Source: DYIB01 sp049320945 (GTDB lineage Bacteria; Pseudomonadota; Gammaproteobacteria; Burkholderiales; Rhodocyclaceae). From it: 17,606 bases of DNA. The first letter of the stretch is position 1. Each line of letters opens with the position of its first letter. A program made the position numbers and the translations under genes. Under the pieces are notes generated by a model that saw nothing but the letters and a program-made list of their open reading frames with translations, did no database searches and had not been told where the DNA came from. Shown here one piece after another: positions 6,017 through 14,143 of the stretch. Where the stretch lies: contig JBMOQT010000041.1 of the NCBI GenBank assembly GCA_049320945.1, positions 1-17,606 on the forward strand, in the 5' to 3' direction.

Positions 6017-7315
6017 ATGGCCAAGGCCTCCCGCGCCCGCGCGGCGGCGGGAGCGCTGCGCGTGCTGGTCCTGCTTGCCGCCTGCGCCTCGGCGCCGCCC
6101 CTGGGCGCCGCCGAGGCGGGCGCCCCCGGGGCGGCGGTCGAGGAACTGCTCGACCTGGCGCGCAAGCAGAACCCCGATTTGACGGCCCGGCGGCTGGAGG
6201 CCGAGGCGGCGACCCAGCGCATCTACCCGGCCGGCGCCTTCGCCGACCCGGTGCTGCGCACCGAACTGAACGACTTCACCAACAAGGCATCGGGCGGCAG
6301 CGCGAGCCTGCTGCCCAGCCGCGTGGGCAGCACGCGCTACCTGATCATGCAGGCGGTGCCCTTCTGGGGCAAGCGCGACCTGCGCCGGGAAGTGGCCGAG
6401 GCCGAGGCCAAGCAGGCCGAGGGACGCGCCAGCCTCACCTGGACCGAGCTGGCGGCCCGGGTGAAGACCGACTTTGCCCAGTACTACCTCACCCACGGCA
6501 GCGCGCAGCTGACGCGGGACATCCTGGCCCTGGTGACGGACCTGGAGCGCATCGCCCAGGCGCGCTACGCCACGGGGCTGGCCGCCCAGCAGGACGTCAT
6601 CCGCGCCCAGGTGGAGCAGACGGGCCTGCGCAACGATCTGATCCGCATTGAAAACGAGTACCGCCGGGTCCAGGCGCGGCTCAACGCGCTGCTGCGGCGT
6701 CCGCCCGGCGCGCCCTTTGCCGACCCACAGCGCCTGCGCCCGGTGCCGCCGCCGGCGAAGCTCGACTTCGCCTCCCTGGAGGAGCGCATCAAGGCCAACA
6801 ACCCGCAACTGTTTACCCTCGAAGCGGAAATCGCCGCTGCCGAGAAGACGCGCGAACTTGTGTACAAGAACCGCTATCCGGACTTCACCCTCGGCCTCGC
6901 CTCCACCCAGGGGGGCAGCCAGATCAAGGAATGGATGGCGATGATCGAGCTGAACATTCCTTTGCAGCAGCGCACGCGCCGCCATCAGGAGAGCGAGGCG
7001 GGCACCAACCTCATCGCCGCGCGCACCCGCAAGGAGGCAGCCCTCACCCAGTTCCTGGGTGAACTGGGCGAAAACCTGTCGGGCCTGGATGCGGCGCAGC
7101 GCACCGAGACCCTCAACCGCACCAGCCTGCTGCCCCAGGCGGAAGCCACCTTCCAGGCGGCGCTGGTGGGCTATCAGACCGGCAAGGTGGACTTCGCCAC
7201 CCTGCTCGAGGCCGAGCGCGCCATCCTCAGGGCACGGCTGGACATATTGAACGCCCAGGCGGAAGCGCAGGCGCGCCTGGCGGAGATCGAAAGATTGCTA
7301 GGAGAAGAGCTATGA
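6017..7315 (+). CDS. cusC: CusC, outer-membrane factor of the Cus efflux pump
   Basis: A 432-residue TolC-family protein. From ATG 6017 it has an Arg-rich n-region, a hydrophobic core and the lipobox LAAC (Cys23), so it is probably lipidated; cleavage later at an Ala-rich site is an alternative. The body shows the two helical repeats of TolC proteins, including the PFWGKRD segment near the first barrel strands and the ELNIPLQQRTR segment before the second. The start is uncertain: a GTG at 5978 in the same frame has a better AAAGGA site 9 nt upstream but gives a long unusual n-region, so I prefer 6017. The stop overlaps the cusB start (ATGA, 7312-7315), indicating translational coupling. It forms the outer-membrane channel for the pump. 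Confidence 0.87.
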   Translation: MAKASRARAAAGALRVLVLLAACASAPPLGAAEAGAPGAAVEELLDLARKQNPDLTARRLEAEAATQRIYPAGAFADPVLRTELNDFTNKASGGSASLLPSRVGSTRYLIMQAVPFWGKRDLRREVAEAEAKQAEGRASLTWTELAARVKTDFAQYYLTHGSAQLTRDILALVTDLERIAQARYATGLAAQQDVIRAQVEQTGLRNDLIRIENEYRRVQARLNALLRRPPGAPFADPQRLRPVPPPAKLDFASLEERIKANNPQLFTLEAEIAAAEKTRELVYKNRYPDFTLGLASTQGGSQIKEWMAMIELNIPLQQRTRRHQESEAGTNLIAARTRKEAALTQFLGELGENLSGLDAAQRTETLNRTSLLPQAEATFQAALVGYQTGKVDFATLLEAERAILRARLDILNAQAEAQARLAEIERLLGEEL

Positions 7316-8904
7316 AGCGTGGAGCGGGAATCGCCTTGACGGCGGCGGCGGTGGCCGCTGCCCTGGGCGTCGGTTACTGGCTGGGCGGGCGCGGCAACTC
7401 CCACGAGGCGCCTCCGGCGGCCCAGACGGCGGCGGGAGAGCCGGCGAAAAAAGAGCGCAAGCTGCTGTACTACCGCAACCCCATGGGCCTGCCCGACACC
7501 TCGCCGGTGCCCAAGAAGGATCCCATGGGCATGGACTACGTCCCCGTGTACGAGGGCGAAGAGGACAGCGAGCCGGCCTCGGCCGGCCAGATCAAGATCA
7601 GCGTCGACAAGGTGCAGAAGCTGGGTGTGAAGACCGAGGCGGCGACGCTGCGCCAGCTCACGCGCACGGTGCGCGCCGTCGGCCGCATCGAGCCCAACGA
7701 GCGGCGCGTCTATACCATAGCGCCCAAGTTCGAGGGCTGGATCGAGAAACTGCACGTCAATGCCACGGGCGACCTGGTGCGCGCCGGGCAGCCGCTGTTC
7801 GAGGTCTATAGTCCCGAGCTGGTGTCGGCTCAGCGCGAGTATGCCATCGCCGCCCAGGGGGTAGACGCGATGCGCGAGGCGCACGGCGAGGCCCAGGCGG
7901 CGATGAAGGAACTGGCCCAGTCGAGCCTGATCCGGCTGCGCAACTGGGACATCACCGATGACGAACTGCGCCGCCTGCGCCAGACCGGCGAGGCCAAGCG
8001 CACGGTGGTCTATCGCTCGCCAGTGCGCGGCTTCGTGCTGGAGAAGCCGGCTCTGAAGGGCATGCGCTTCATGCCCGGCGAGGTGATGTACAAGATCGCC
8101 GATCTGTCCACCGTGTGGCTGATCGCCGACGTGTTCGAGCAGGACATCGGCCTGGTCAAGCCCGGGCAGACGGCCAAGGTCGTCATCGACGCCTATCCCG
8201 GGCGGGAATTCGAAGGGCGCGTCGATTATGTCTATCCCACCCTCAACACGCCCACGCGCACCGTGCCGGTGCGGGTGGAGATGGCCAATCCCGACAACCT
8301 GCTGCGCCCGGGCATGTACGCCCAGATCCGGCTGGCCACCAGCGCCACCGCCGGCAAGGTTGTGACGGTGCCCGACACGGCGGTGATTCACAGCGGCCGA
8401 CGCCAGGTCGTCCTGATCGAGCGCGGTGAGGGTCGCTTCGAGCCGCGCGACGTCAAGCTCGGCCTGCACACCGACGACTACATCGAGGTGCTGGAAGGCG
8501 TAGCCGAAGGCGAGAAGGTCGTGGTGGCGGCCAACTTCCTGATCGACGCCGAGAGCAACCTCAAGGCGGCGCTCGGCGGATTCGGCGGCCACGCCGCCCA
8601 CGGCGGCGCGGCACCGACGCCCGGCGCCCCGCCGGCTGCAAGCGCCGGTCACCGCGGCGAGGGCACGGTCGAGGGCATCGACGCCAAGGCCGGGCTGCTC
8701 ACCCTCAATCACGGCCCCATCGACACGCTCAAGTGGCCGGGCATGACCATGAACTTCAAGGTGGCCAACGAAGCGCTGCTCGCCGGCGTCAAGCCGGGCA
8801 TGGCGGTCGCCTTCGAGTTCGTCGAGCGGGCGCCGGGCGAATGGGTGGTGACCAGGATCGAGCCGCGCGCTCAGTCCGGCGCCAGCGAGCACAAGGGGCA
8901 CTGA
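7312..8904 (+). CDS. cusB: CusB periplasmic adaptor with C-terminal CusF domain
   Basis: A 530-residue membrane-fusion protein. It has an N-terminal membrane anchor or signal (7-25), then a short metal-binding motif at about 51-80 (YYRNPM...DPMGMDYVPVY). Met58, Met72 and Met74 correspond to the three Cu(I)-binding methionines of E. coli CusB, one residue closer together. The barrel-sandwich, helical hairpin and beta-barrel domains follow (about 90-425). A His/Gly/Ala/Pro linker (about 426-446) leads to a CusF domain with His467, Trp475, Met478 and Met480, so chaperone and adaptor are fused. This fusion occurs in many proteobacterial CusB homologues but not in E. coli. The RBS GGAGAAGAG lies within the end of cusC. 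cusA follows after 2 nt. The adaptor links CusA with CusC and loads copper. Confidence 0.94.
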   Translation: MKRGAGIALTAAAVAAALGVGYWLGGRGNSHEAPPAAQTAAGEPAKKERKLLYYRNPMGLPDTSPVPKKDPMGMDYVPVYEGEEDSEPASAGQIKISVDKVQKLGVKTEAATLRQLTRTVRAVGRIEPNERRVYTIAPKFEGWIEKLHVNATGDLVRAGQPLFEVYSPELVSAQREYAIAAQGVDAMREAHGEAQAAMKELAQSSLIRLRNWDITDDELRRLRQTGEAKRTVVYRSPVRGFVLEKPALKGMRFMPGEVMYKIADLSTVWLIADVFEQDIGLVKPGQTAKVVIDAYPGREFEGRVDYVYPTLNTPTRTVPVRVEMANPDNLLRPGMYAQIRLATSATAGKVVTVPDTAVIHSGRRQVVLIERGEGRFEPRDVKLGLHTDDYIEVLEGVAEGEKVVVAANFLIDAESNLKAALGGFGGHAAHGGAAPTPGAPPAASAGHRGEGTVEGIDAKAGLLTLNHGPIDTLKWPGMTMNFKVANEALLAGVKPGMAVAFEFVERAPGEWVVTRIEPRAQSGASEHKGH

Positions 8905-8906
8905 GC

Positions 8907-11900
8907 ATGCTAGATCGAATCATTGATTGGTCGGCGCGCAATATCTTCCTGGTTCTCCTGACGACCCTGTTCGTCGTCGCCGCCGGAGTCTACGCGGTGG
9001 TGAAGACGCCGCTGGACGCCCTCCCCGACCTGTCGGACGTGCAGGTCATCATCTACACCGAGTACCCGGGCCAGGCGCCGCAGGTGGTGGAGGACCAGGT
9101 CACCTATCCCCTCACCACCGCCATGCTGGCGGTGCCCAAGTCCAAGGTGGTGCGCGGCCTGTCCATCTTCGGCGCCTCGTTCATCTACGTCATCTTCGAG
9201 GACGGCACCGACATCTATTGGGCGCGCACCCGGGTGCTGGAGTATCTCAACTTCGCCTCGGGGCGGCTGCCGCGCGGCATTACCCCCTCTCTCGGTCCGG
9301 ACGCCACCGGGGTGGGCTGGGTGTTCCAATATGCGGTGCTGGGCGCCAAGCGCACCCTGGCCGAGCTGAGGACCATCCAGGACTGGTTCGTGCGCTATCA
9401 GGTGACCAAGTCCCACGGCGTGTCCGAAGTGGCCAGCGTCGGCGGCTTCGTCAAGCAATACCAGGTGGTGGTCGATCCGCGCAAGCTGCAGGCCTATGGT
9501 ATCCCGCTGCCCAAGGTCACCGAGGTGATCCGCAATTCCAACCGCGACGTCGGCGGCCGCGTCGTCGAGCTGTCTGAGATCGAGTTCGTCGTGCGCGGCA
9601 AGGGTTATCTGCGCGGCATCGAGGACCTGCAGCAGCTGGTGGTCAAGAGCGAAAACGGGGTGCCAGTGCTGCTGCGCGACATCGCCCGCATCGAGCTGGG
9701 CCCAGACGAGCGCCGCGGCATCACCGAGCTGAACGGCGAGGGCGAGGTGGTGGCGGGTATCGCCGTGGCGCGCTACGGCCAGAACGCTCTGGACGTCATC
9801 CACAACATCAAGACCAAGATCGGCGAGATCGCTTCTGGCCTGCCGGAAGGCGTGACGGTCGAGACGGTCTACGACCGCTCTGACCTGATCCACCGCGCCA
9901 TCGAAAACCTGAAGGGCACGCTGATCGAGGAAAGCATCATCGTCGCCCTGGTGTGCGTGGTGTTCCTGATGCACGTGCGCAGCGCCCTGGTGGCGATCCT
10001 GATGCTGCCGGTAGGCGTGCTGATCGCCTTCATCTCGATGCATTACCTGGGCATGAACTCCAACATCATGAGCCTTGGGGGCATCGCCATCGCCATCGGC
10101 GCGATGGTGGATGCGGCCATCGTCATGATCGAGAACGCCCACAAGCACCTGGAGCGGCTCAAGGAGGGCGAGTCGCGCGTCGAGGCGATGATCACCGCCT
10201 GCAAGGAGGTGGGGCCGGCGCTGTTCTTCAGCCTGCTCATCATCACCGTCTCCTTCCTGCCGGTGTTCACGATGGAAGGGCAGGAAGGCCGGCTGTTCTC
10301 GCCGCTCGCGTACACCAAGACTTTCTCCATGGCGGGCGCGGCGCTGCTGTCGGTCACGCTGGTGCCGGTGCTGATGATGCTGTTCATCCGCGGCAAGATC
10401 ATGCCCGAGTCGAAGAACCCGGTTAATCGCTTCCTCATCTGGGCCTACAGGCCGATCATCGCCTGGGTCATGCGCTGGAAGAAGCTCACCATCGCCCTGG
10501 CGCTGGCGGCGCTGGGCATCTCGGTGTATCCGGCGATGAAGCTGGGCAGCGAGTTCATGCCCACGCTCAACGAGGGCTCGCTGCTGTACATGCCGGCCTC
10601 GCTGCCCGGCATGTCGGTGACCAAGGCAGCCGAGCTGCTGCAGACCCAGAACAAGATCATCAAGAGCTTTCCCGAGGTGGAGTCGGTGTTCGGCAAGTCC
10701 GGGCGCGCCCTGACGGCGACCGACCCGGCGCCGCTGGAGATGTTCGAGACGGTCATCAACCTGAAGCCCCAGTCCGAGTGGCGCCCCGGCATGACCACCG
10801 ACAAGCTCATCGCGGATCTGGACCAAGCGCTGCAGTTCCCGGGCGTGGCCAACGCCTGGACCATGCCCATCAAGGCGCGCATCGACATGCTGTCCACCGG
10901 CATCCGCACGCCCATCGGCATCAAGGTGTTCGGCAAGACCCTGGAGGGCATCGAGCAGGTCGCCACGCAGGTGGAGGCGGCGGTGAAGACGGTACCTGGC
11001 ACCACCAGCGCCTTCGCCGAGCGGGTGACCGGCGGCTACTATCTCAACATCACGCCCGACCGGCTGCAGCTGGCGCGCTACGGCCTGGCCGTGGGCGACC
11101 TGCAGGAGGTGATTGGCACGGCGCTGGGCGGCGAGGTAGTGACCACGACGGTGGAGGGGCTGGAGCGCTTCGGCGTCAACGTGCGCTACCCGCGCCAGTT
11201 GCGCAACGACCCGCAGATGATCGGCACGCAGGTGCTGGTGCCGACCATGGAAGGCGCGATGGTGCCCCTGGGCCAGCTGGCCAAGATCGAGCTGGTCAAG
11301 GGCGCGCCGTCGATCCGTACGGAGAACGCGCTGCTGTCGGCCTACATCTACGTGGACATCCGCGACCGCGACATCGGCGGCTACGTGCGCGACGCCCAGA
11401 AGGCGGTGCGCGAGCAGGTCAAGTTCCCGCCTGGCTACTACGTGACCTGGAGCGGACAGTTCGAGTACATGGAGCGTGCCATCGAGAAGCTGAAGATCGT
11501 CCTGCCGCTGACCCTGGTGATCATCTTCGTGCTGCTGTACCTGAACTTCAGGCGGCTGACCGAGACGCTGATCGTCATGCTGTCGGTGCCCTTCTCGCTG
11601 GTGGGCGGCGTGTGGCTCATGTGGCTGCTGGATTACAACATGAGCGTGGCGGTGGCCGTGGGCTTCATTGCGCTCGCCGGCGTGGCGGCCGAGACCGGGG
11701 TGGTCATGCTGATCTACCTCGACCACGCCCTGAACGGGCTGCGCAAGCAGCGCGAGGCCAAGGGCAAGCGCCTGTCCCTGAGCGACCTCTATGATGCGGT
11801 GATGGAGGGCGCGGTGGAGCGGGTGCGGCCGAAGATGATGACCGTGGTTGCCATCATGGCCGGCCTGCTGCCCATCATGTGGAGCAGCGGCACCGGCTCC

Positions 11901-12032
11901 GAGGTCATGCGCCGCATTGCCGCTCCGATGGTGGGCGGCATGGTGTCGTCGACGGTGCTGACGCTAATCGTGATCCCGGCGATCTACGCCCTGATCAAGC
12001 AGCGGGTGCTGTTCAAGAAAGCCCCTGCCTGA
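8907..12032 (+). CDS. cusA: CusA, Cu(I)/Ag(I) RND efflux transporter
   Basis: A 1041-residue inner-membrane proton antiporter of the heavy-metal RND family, the normal length. It begins with TM1 (about 12-33) and the conserved DALPDLSDVQV segment, has the TM4 motif GAMVDAAIVMIEN with Asp402 (proton-relay Asp405 of E. coli CusA), and ends after the second set of membrane helices with conserved GSEVMRRIAAPM. The three periplasmic methionines that bind Cu(I) in E. coli CusA (573, 623, 672) match Met562, Met612 and Met661 here with the same spacing (50 and 49), so copper/silver rather than zinc/cobalt is the expected substrate. Start ATG 8907 follows cusB by 2 nt, with AAGGGG upstream. It exports copper from periplasm or cytoplasm through CusB and CusC. 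Confidence 0.97.
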   Translation: MLDRIIDWSARNIFLVLLTTLFVVAAGVYAVVKTPLDALPDLSDVQVIIYTEYPGQAPQVVEDQVTYPLTTAMLAVPKSKVVRGLSIFGASFIYVIFEDGTDIYWARTRVLEYLNFASGRLPRGITPSLGPDATGVGWVFQYAVLGAKRTLAELRTIQDWFVRYQVTKSHGVSEVASVGGFVKQYQVVVDPRKLQAYGIPLPKVTEVIRNSNRDVGGRVVELSEIEFVVRGKGYLRGIEDLQQLVVKSENGVPVLLRDIARIELGPDERRGITELNGEGEVVAGIAVARYGQNALDVIHNIKTKIGEIASGLPEGVTVETVYDRSDLIHRAIENLKGTLIEESIIVALVCVVFLMHVRSALVAILMLPVGVLIAFISMHYLGMNSNIMSLGGIAIAIGAMVDAAIVMIENAHKHLERLKEGESRVEAMITACKEVGPALFFSLLIITVSFLPVFTMEGQEGRLFSPLAYTKTFSMAGAALLSVTLVPVLMMLFIRGKIMPESKNPVNRFLIWAYRPIIAWVMRWKKLTIALALAALGISVYPAMKLGSEFMPTLNEGSLLYMPASLPGMSVTKAAELLQTQNKIIKSFPEVESVFGKSGRALTATDPAPLEMFETVINLKPQSEWRPGMTTDKLIADLDQALQFPGVANAWTMPIKARIDMLSTGIRTPIGIKVFGKTLEGIEQVATQVEAAVKTVPGTTSAFAERVTGGYYLNITPDRLQLARYGLAVGDLQEVIGTALGGEVVTTTVEGLERFGVNVRYPRQLRNDPQMIGTQVLVPTMEGAMVPLGQLAKIELVKGAPSIRTENALLSAYIYVDIRDRDIGGYVRDAQKAVREQVKFPPGYYVTWSGQFEYMERAIEKLKIVLPLTLVIIFVLLYLNFRRLTETLIVMLSVPFSLVGGVWLMWLLDYNMSVAVAVGFIALAGVAAETGVVMLIYLDHALNGLRKQREAKGKRLSLSDLYDAVMEGAVERVRPKMMTVVAIMAGLLPIMWSSGTGSEVMRRIAAPMVGGMVSSTVLTLIVIPAIYALIKQRVLFKKAPA

Positions 12033-12052
12033 GGATGGGCCGTGGCGGGGCG

Positions 12053-12070
12053 CCCCCCCCCCCCCCCCCC
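12053..12070. repeat. homopolymer of 18 C downstream of cusA
   Basis: An uninterrupted run of 18 C, 20 nt after the cusA stop, preceded by a G-rich stretch (GGCGGGG). Such tracts slip during replication and can act in phase variation, but this one lies outside any recognised gene. It could also be an error-prone spot in the sequencing or assembly. Confidence 0.9.
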
Positions 12071-12132
12071 ACGACGGCGTTTCGAGGCACTGCGCGCAGC
12101 GCAAGGGCGGGGCAGATTGCCGAGGGAAGACG

Positions 12133-12267
12133 ATGGACTCCACGGTCACCGAACATCTGGCCTCCTTCATGACCGCACTGCTGGCCTGAGTCGCCGGGCA
12201 CGGCCTGCTGGCGCGCTGCCTGCCCGGCATGGCAGCCATTGCCGCCGACATCTGGTTCATCAATTAA
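12133..12267 (+). pseudogene. mini-ORF of 44 codons split by an in-frame TGA
   Basis: ATG 12133 is preceded by GAGGGAAG at good spacing. After 18 codons (M-D-S-T-V-T-E-H-L then a hydrophobic stretch ending L-L-A) there is a TGA at 12187-12189, and the same frame continues for 25 codons to TAA at 12265-12267, ending D-I-W-F-I-N. The part after the TGA is also hydrophobic, with one Cys and one His. It may be a small membrane protein broken by a TGG-to-TGA change, or only the 18-residue peptide may be real. An 8-bp hairpin (12193-12200 with 12221-12228) begins 3 nt after the TGA. I do not recognise either half. Confidence 0.35.
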
Positions 12268-12291
12268 CACACCGAGTACCGAGAGAAGACA

Positions 12292-13536
12292 ATGCCAACG
12301 AGACAATGCTTGTTGTCTGCGGCGTGCGCCGCCGCGGTGACGCTGGCGGGCTGCGGCAGCGCGCCGGCGCCAACCCCTGTCGATACCGAGGTCGCCCTCA
12401 AATCGCTCGCCGGGCGCGGCTACCGGGCGGACCGGCAGTTCGCCATCATCGCGCTGCGCGAGACCTGGAGGGCCGGGGAAACGTCGCTGGACGTCTCGCT
12501 GGTGGCGCCGGCGCAACCCGGGTCGTTCCCGCTGATCGTCTATCTGCCCGGACTCGGCGAATCGGCCGCCGCCGGAATACTCTGGCGCCAGGCCTGGGCC
12601 GAAGCCGGTTATGCCGTGCTGACGATCCAGGATACTGCATCCGCAGAGGCTGTCTGGGCGTCCGCGCAGGCGCGGGCGGGCGACTTCCGCGCCCTGGCGC
12701 GGCAGCATTTTTCCGCCAATTCGCTGCGCGCGAGGCTTGCTCAAGTGGAGGCGGCCCTCGCCGAACTGGGGCGGCGGGCAGCCGCGGGCGGCACACCCTA
12801 TGCCGCGGTGGACGCTCGCCGCATGGCGGTCGCCGGCTTCGATTTGGGCGCCCAGACCGCCGCCGCTCTCGCCGGCGAACAGACCTCCAGGGTCGGGCGG
12901 CAAGGCATGGGCGCAAACGTGCGCGCCGCCATCCTGCTGAGCCCGTATGTCGAGCCTTCCGGCCGTGATGCGGCGCGGCGGTTCGCCGCCATGAAAGCGC
13001 CCATCCTGTCGGTCACGGGCACTGAGGACGCGGACCCGTTCGGCCTGGTGACAACGCCCGCGCGCCGTCTCGCCCCATGGCAAGCCATGCCGCCGGGCGG
13101 CAAGTACCTGCTGGTGCTGAGCGGGGGAACCCATTCGGTGCTGGCGGGCGGGGGTCTGGCGGAGGCCGGCGGGCCCGCGGCGCCACCGGGCGAAGCCGGC
13201 AACCGGGGCGCCGCCGCGCCCAGGACGGGAGGCCATGGCCAGCACTTGAACGGCAGTCCCCGATCGGGCGCATTGCCCGACTTGCGCGCGGGCGGACACG
13301 GCGGCGGCTCCCATGGCGGCGCCAGCGCGCCGGCCACCGAGCACCCGGCCGGGCACGACGGCCGGCGCGAAAATCTCGGCCCGCGGCCATTCGAGCCGCG
13401 GCACATTGTGGCGGTGCGCAGCGTCACCACTGCCTTCCTGGACGCGACGTTGAAGGACGATGCAGCCGCGCGCCACTGGCTGGCCCACGACGCGGCAAGC
13501 GGGCTGGGCGCCTCCGCCAGCCTGGAAGCCAGGTGA
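12292..13536 (+). CDS. lipoprotein alpha/beta hydrolase-like protein with Asp nucleophile elbow
   Basis: A 414-residue secreted lipoprotein: Met1 to lipobox LAGC with Cys21. An alpha/beta hydrolase fold follows. There is a strand and oxyanion-type segment 'PLIVYLPGLGES' (residues near 80-91), a nucleophile elbow G182-F-D184-L-G186 in which Asp replaces the usual Ser, an acidic strand end 'GTEDADPFG' (Asp246 or Asp248), and a catalytic-type His281 in 'GGTHSVL'. It resembles dienelactone hydrolase or PAF-acetylhydrolase-like proteins, but with a G-x-D-x-G elbow as in epoxide hydrolases. About 55 residues of Gly/His/Pro-rich, probably disordered sequence interrupt the fold between His281 and a C-terminal helix. 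The start has GAGAGAAG upstream. The gene follows the copper pump by 259 nt. The substrate is unknown and a copper role is only suggested by position. Confidence 0.75.
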   Translation: MPTRQCLLSAACAAAVTLAGCGSAPAPTPVDTEVALKSLAGRGYRADRQFAIIALRETWRAGETSLDVSLVAPAQPGSFPLIVYLPGLGESAAAGILWRQAWAEAGYAVLTIQDTASAEAVWASAQARAGDFRALARQHFSANSLRARLAQVEAALAELGRRAAAGGTPYAAVDARRMAVAGFDLGAQTAAALAGEQTSRVGRQGMGANVRAAILLSPYVEPSGRDAARRFAAMKAPILSVTGTEDADPFGLVTTPARRLAPWQAMPPGGKYLLVLSGGTHSVLAGGGLAEAGGPAAPPGEAGNRGAAAPRTGGHGQHLNGSPRSGALPDLRAGGHGGGSHGGASAPATEHPAGHDGRRENLGPRPFEPRHIVAVRSVTTAFLDATLKDDAAARHWLAHDAASGLGASASLEAR

Positions 13537-13660
13537 GCCAGGTGATCGGAAGGCTGTCACGCAAATCTAATTCCGTCGTCAACCTGCGTTCAGCGGCCGG
13601 GGCGCATACTGTTTTGCAACAAACGACTTTCCCGGGACGAAGCAGCGCATGGAGACGAGC

Positions 13661-14080
13661 ATGAAACCGGACATCGAAGTAGCCTATGCCGTAAAGACGG
13701 GCGCCGAGGAACTCGGCAAATACCGAGTAGAGCATTACGCCTTCATCCCCCAGGAGCGCATCGAGCGCTTCCTTGCCGATTCGGCCAGCCATCTTGGCGT
13801 CGCCGAGGACAGCGGCGCGCCCGCGCCGGCTCTCACCAGGCGCCGCTTTTTCGATGCCATAGGCTATTTGCGCGCCTCCTTCCCGCTGGCGGCCGCAAGG
13901 TTCGCGCGCGGCGAAGCGGCGCCGGCGCCGCTGGTGCTTCAGTTCCTCGAAAGCGTTCTCTGCATCCGTCCGGCGCCGGTGAGACTGGCCCACGCCCGCA
14001 CGCGCGCCGGCGGCCCCATGCCGTCCAGAAGCGCACGCCGCCCGGGGAGGACCCGCCACGCCTTCCCGCTCATGCCATAG
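13661..14080 (+). CDS. hypothetical protein of unknown function
   Basis: A frame of 139 codons from ATG 13661 (GGAGACGAGC upstream); an ATG at 13649 in frame is the alternative. Residues 1 to about 100 look coding: mixed charged and aromatic residues (KYRVEHYAFIPQERIERFL, then RRRFFDAIGYLRASFPLAAARF), mainly G/C-ending codons, and predicted helices. The last 30 residues are Arg/Pro/Ala-rich and look like out-of-gene sequence, and base composition changes just after the stop. It may be a gene truncated at its 3' end by the recombination that joined the copAB block. I do not recognise a family. No signal peptide is visible. Confidence 0.5.
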   Translation: MKPDIEVAYAVKTGAEELGKYRVEHYAFIPQERIERFLADSASHLGVAEDSGAPAPALTRRRFFDAIGYLRASFPLAAARFARGEAAPAPLVLQFLESVLCIRPAPVRLAHARTRAGGPMPSRSARRPGRTRHAFPLMP

Positions 14081-14143
14081 TCCTGAAACGATCCTCTACC
14101 CATATTGCTGCGACAACGGCAAGAAGCCGTGCAAAGGTCTTCC

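Noticed and set aside
8910..11726. 938-codon open frame on the minus strand
   Set aside because: It is a complementary shadow of cusA produced by high GC in third codon positions; His/Gln/Ala/Val-rich translation without domains.
12042..12968. Plus-strand frame running through the C18 tract into the hydrolase gene
   Set aside because: Begins with a poly-Pro translation of the homopolymer and is then the wrong frame of the hydrolase, which has a proper RBS, lipobox and fold at 12292.
13527..13544. 9-bp direct duplication AGCCAGGTG across the hydrolase stop codon
   Set aside because: Short, lies at the end of a coding region, and no mobile-element ends are present to make it a target-site duplication.
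13555..13587. CTGTCAC...CGTCAAC arrangement resembling a Pho box
   Set aside because: The two half-sites match the PhoB consensus only partly, the middle unit does not match, and no -10 element lies at the required distance.
14116..14130. Hairpin between the convergent unknown ORF and copB
   Set aside because: Only a 5-bp stem (ACGGC/GCCGT) and no T run on either strand; too weak to call a terminator.
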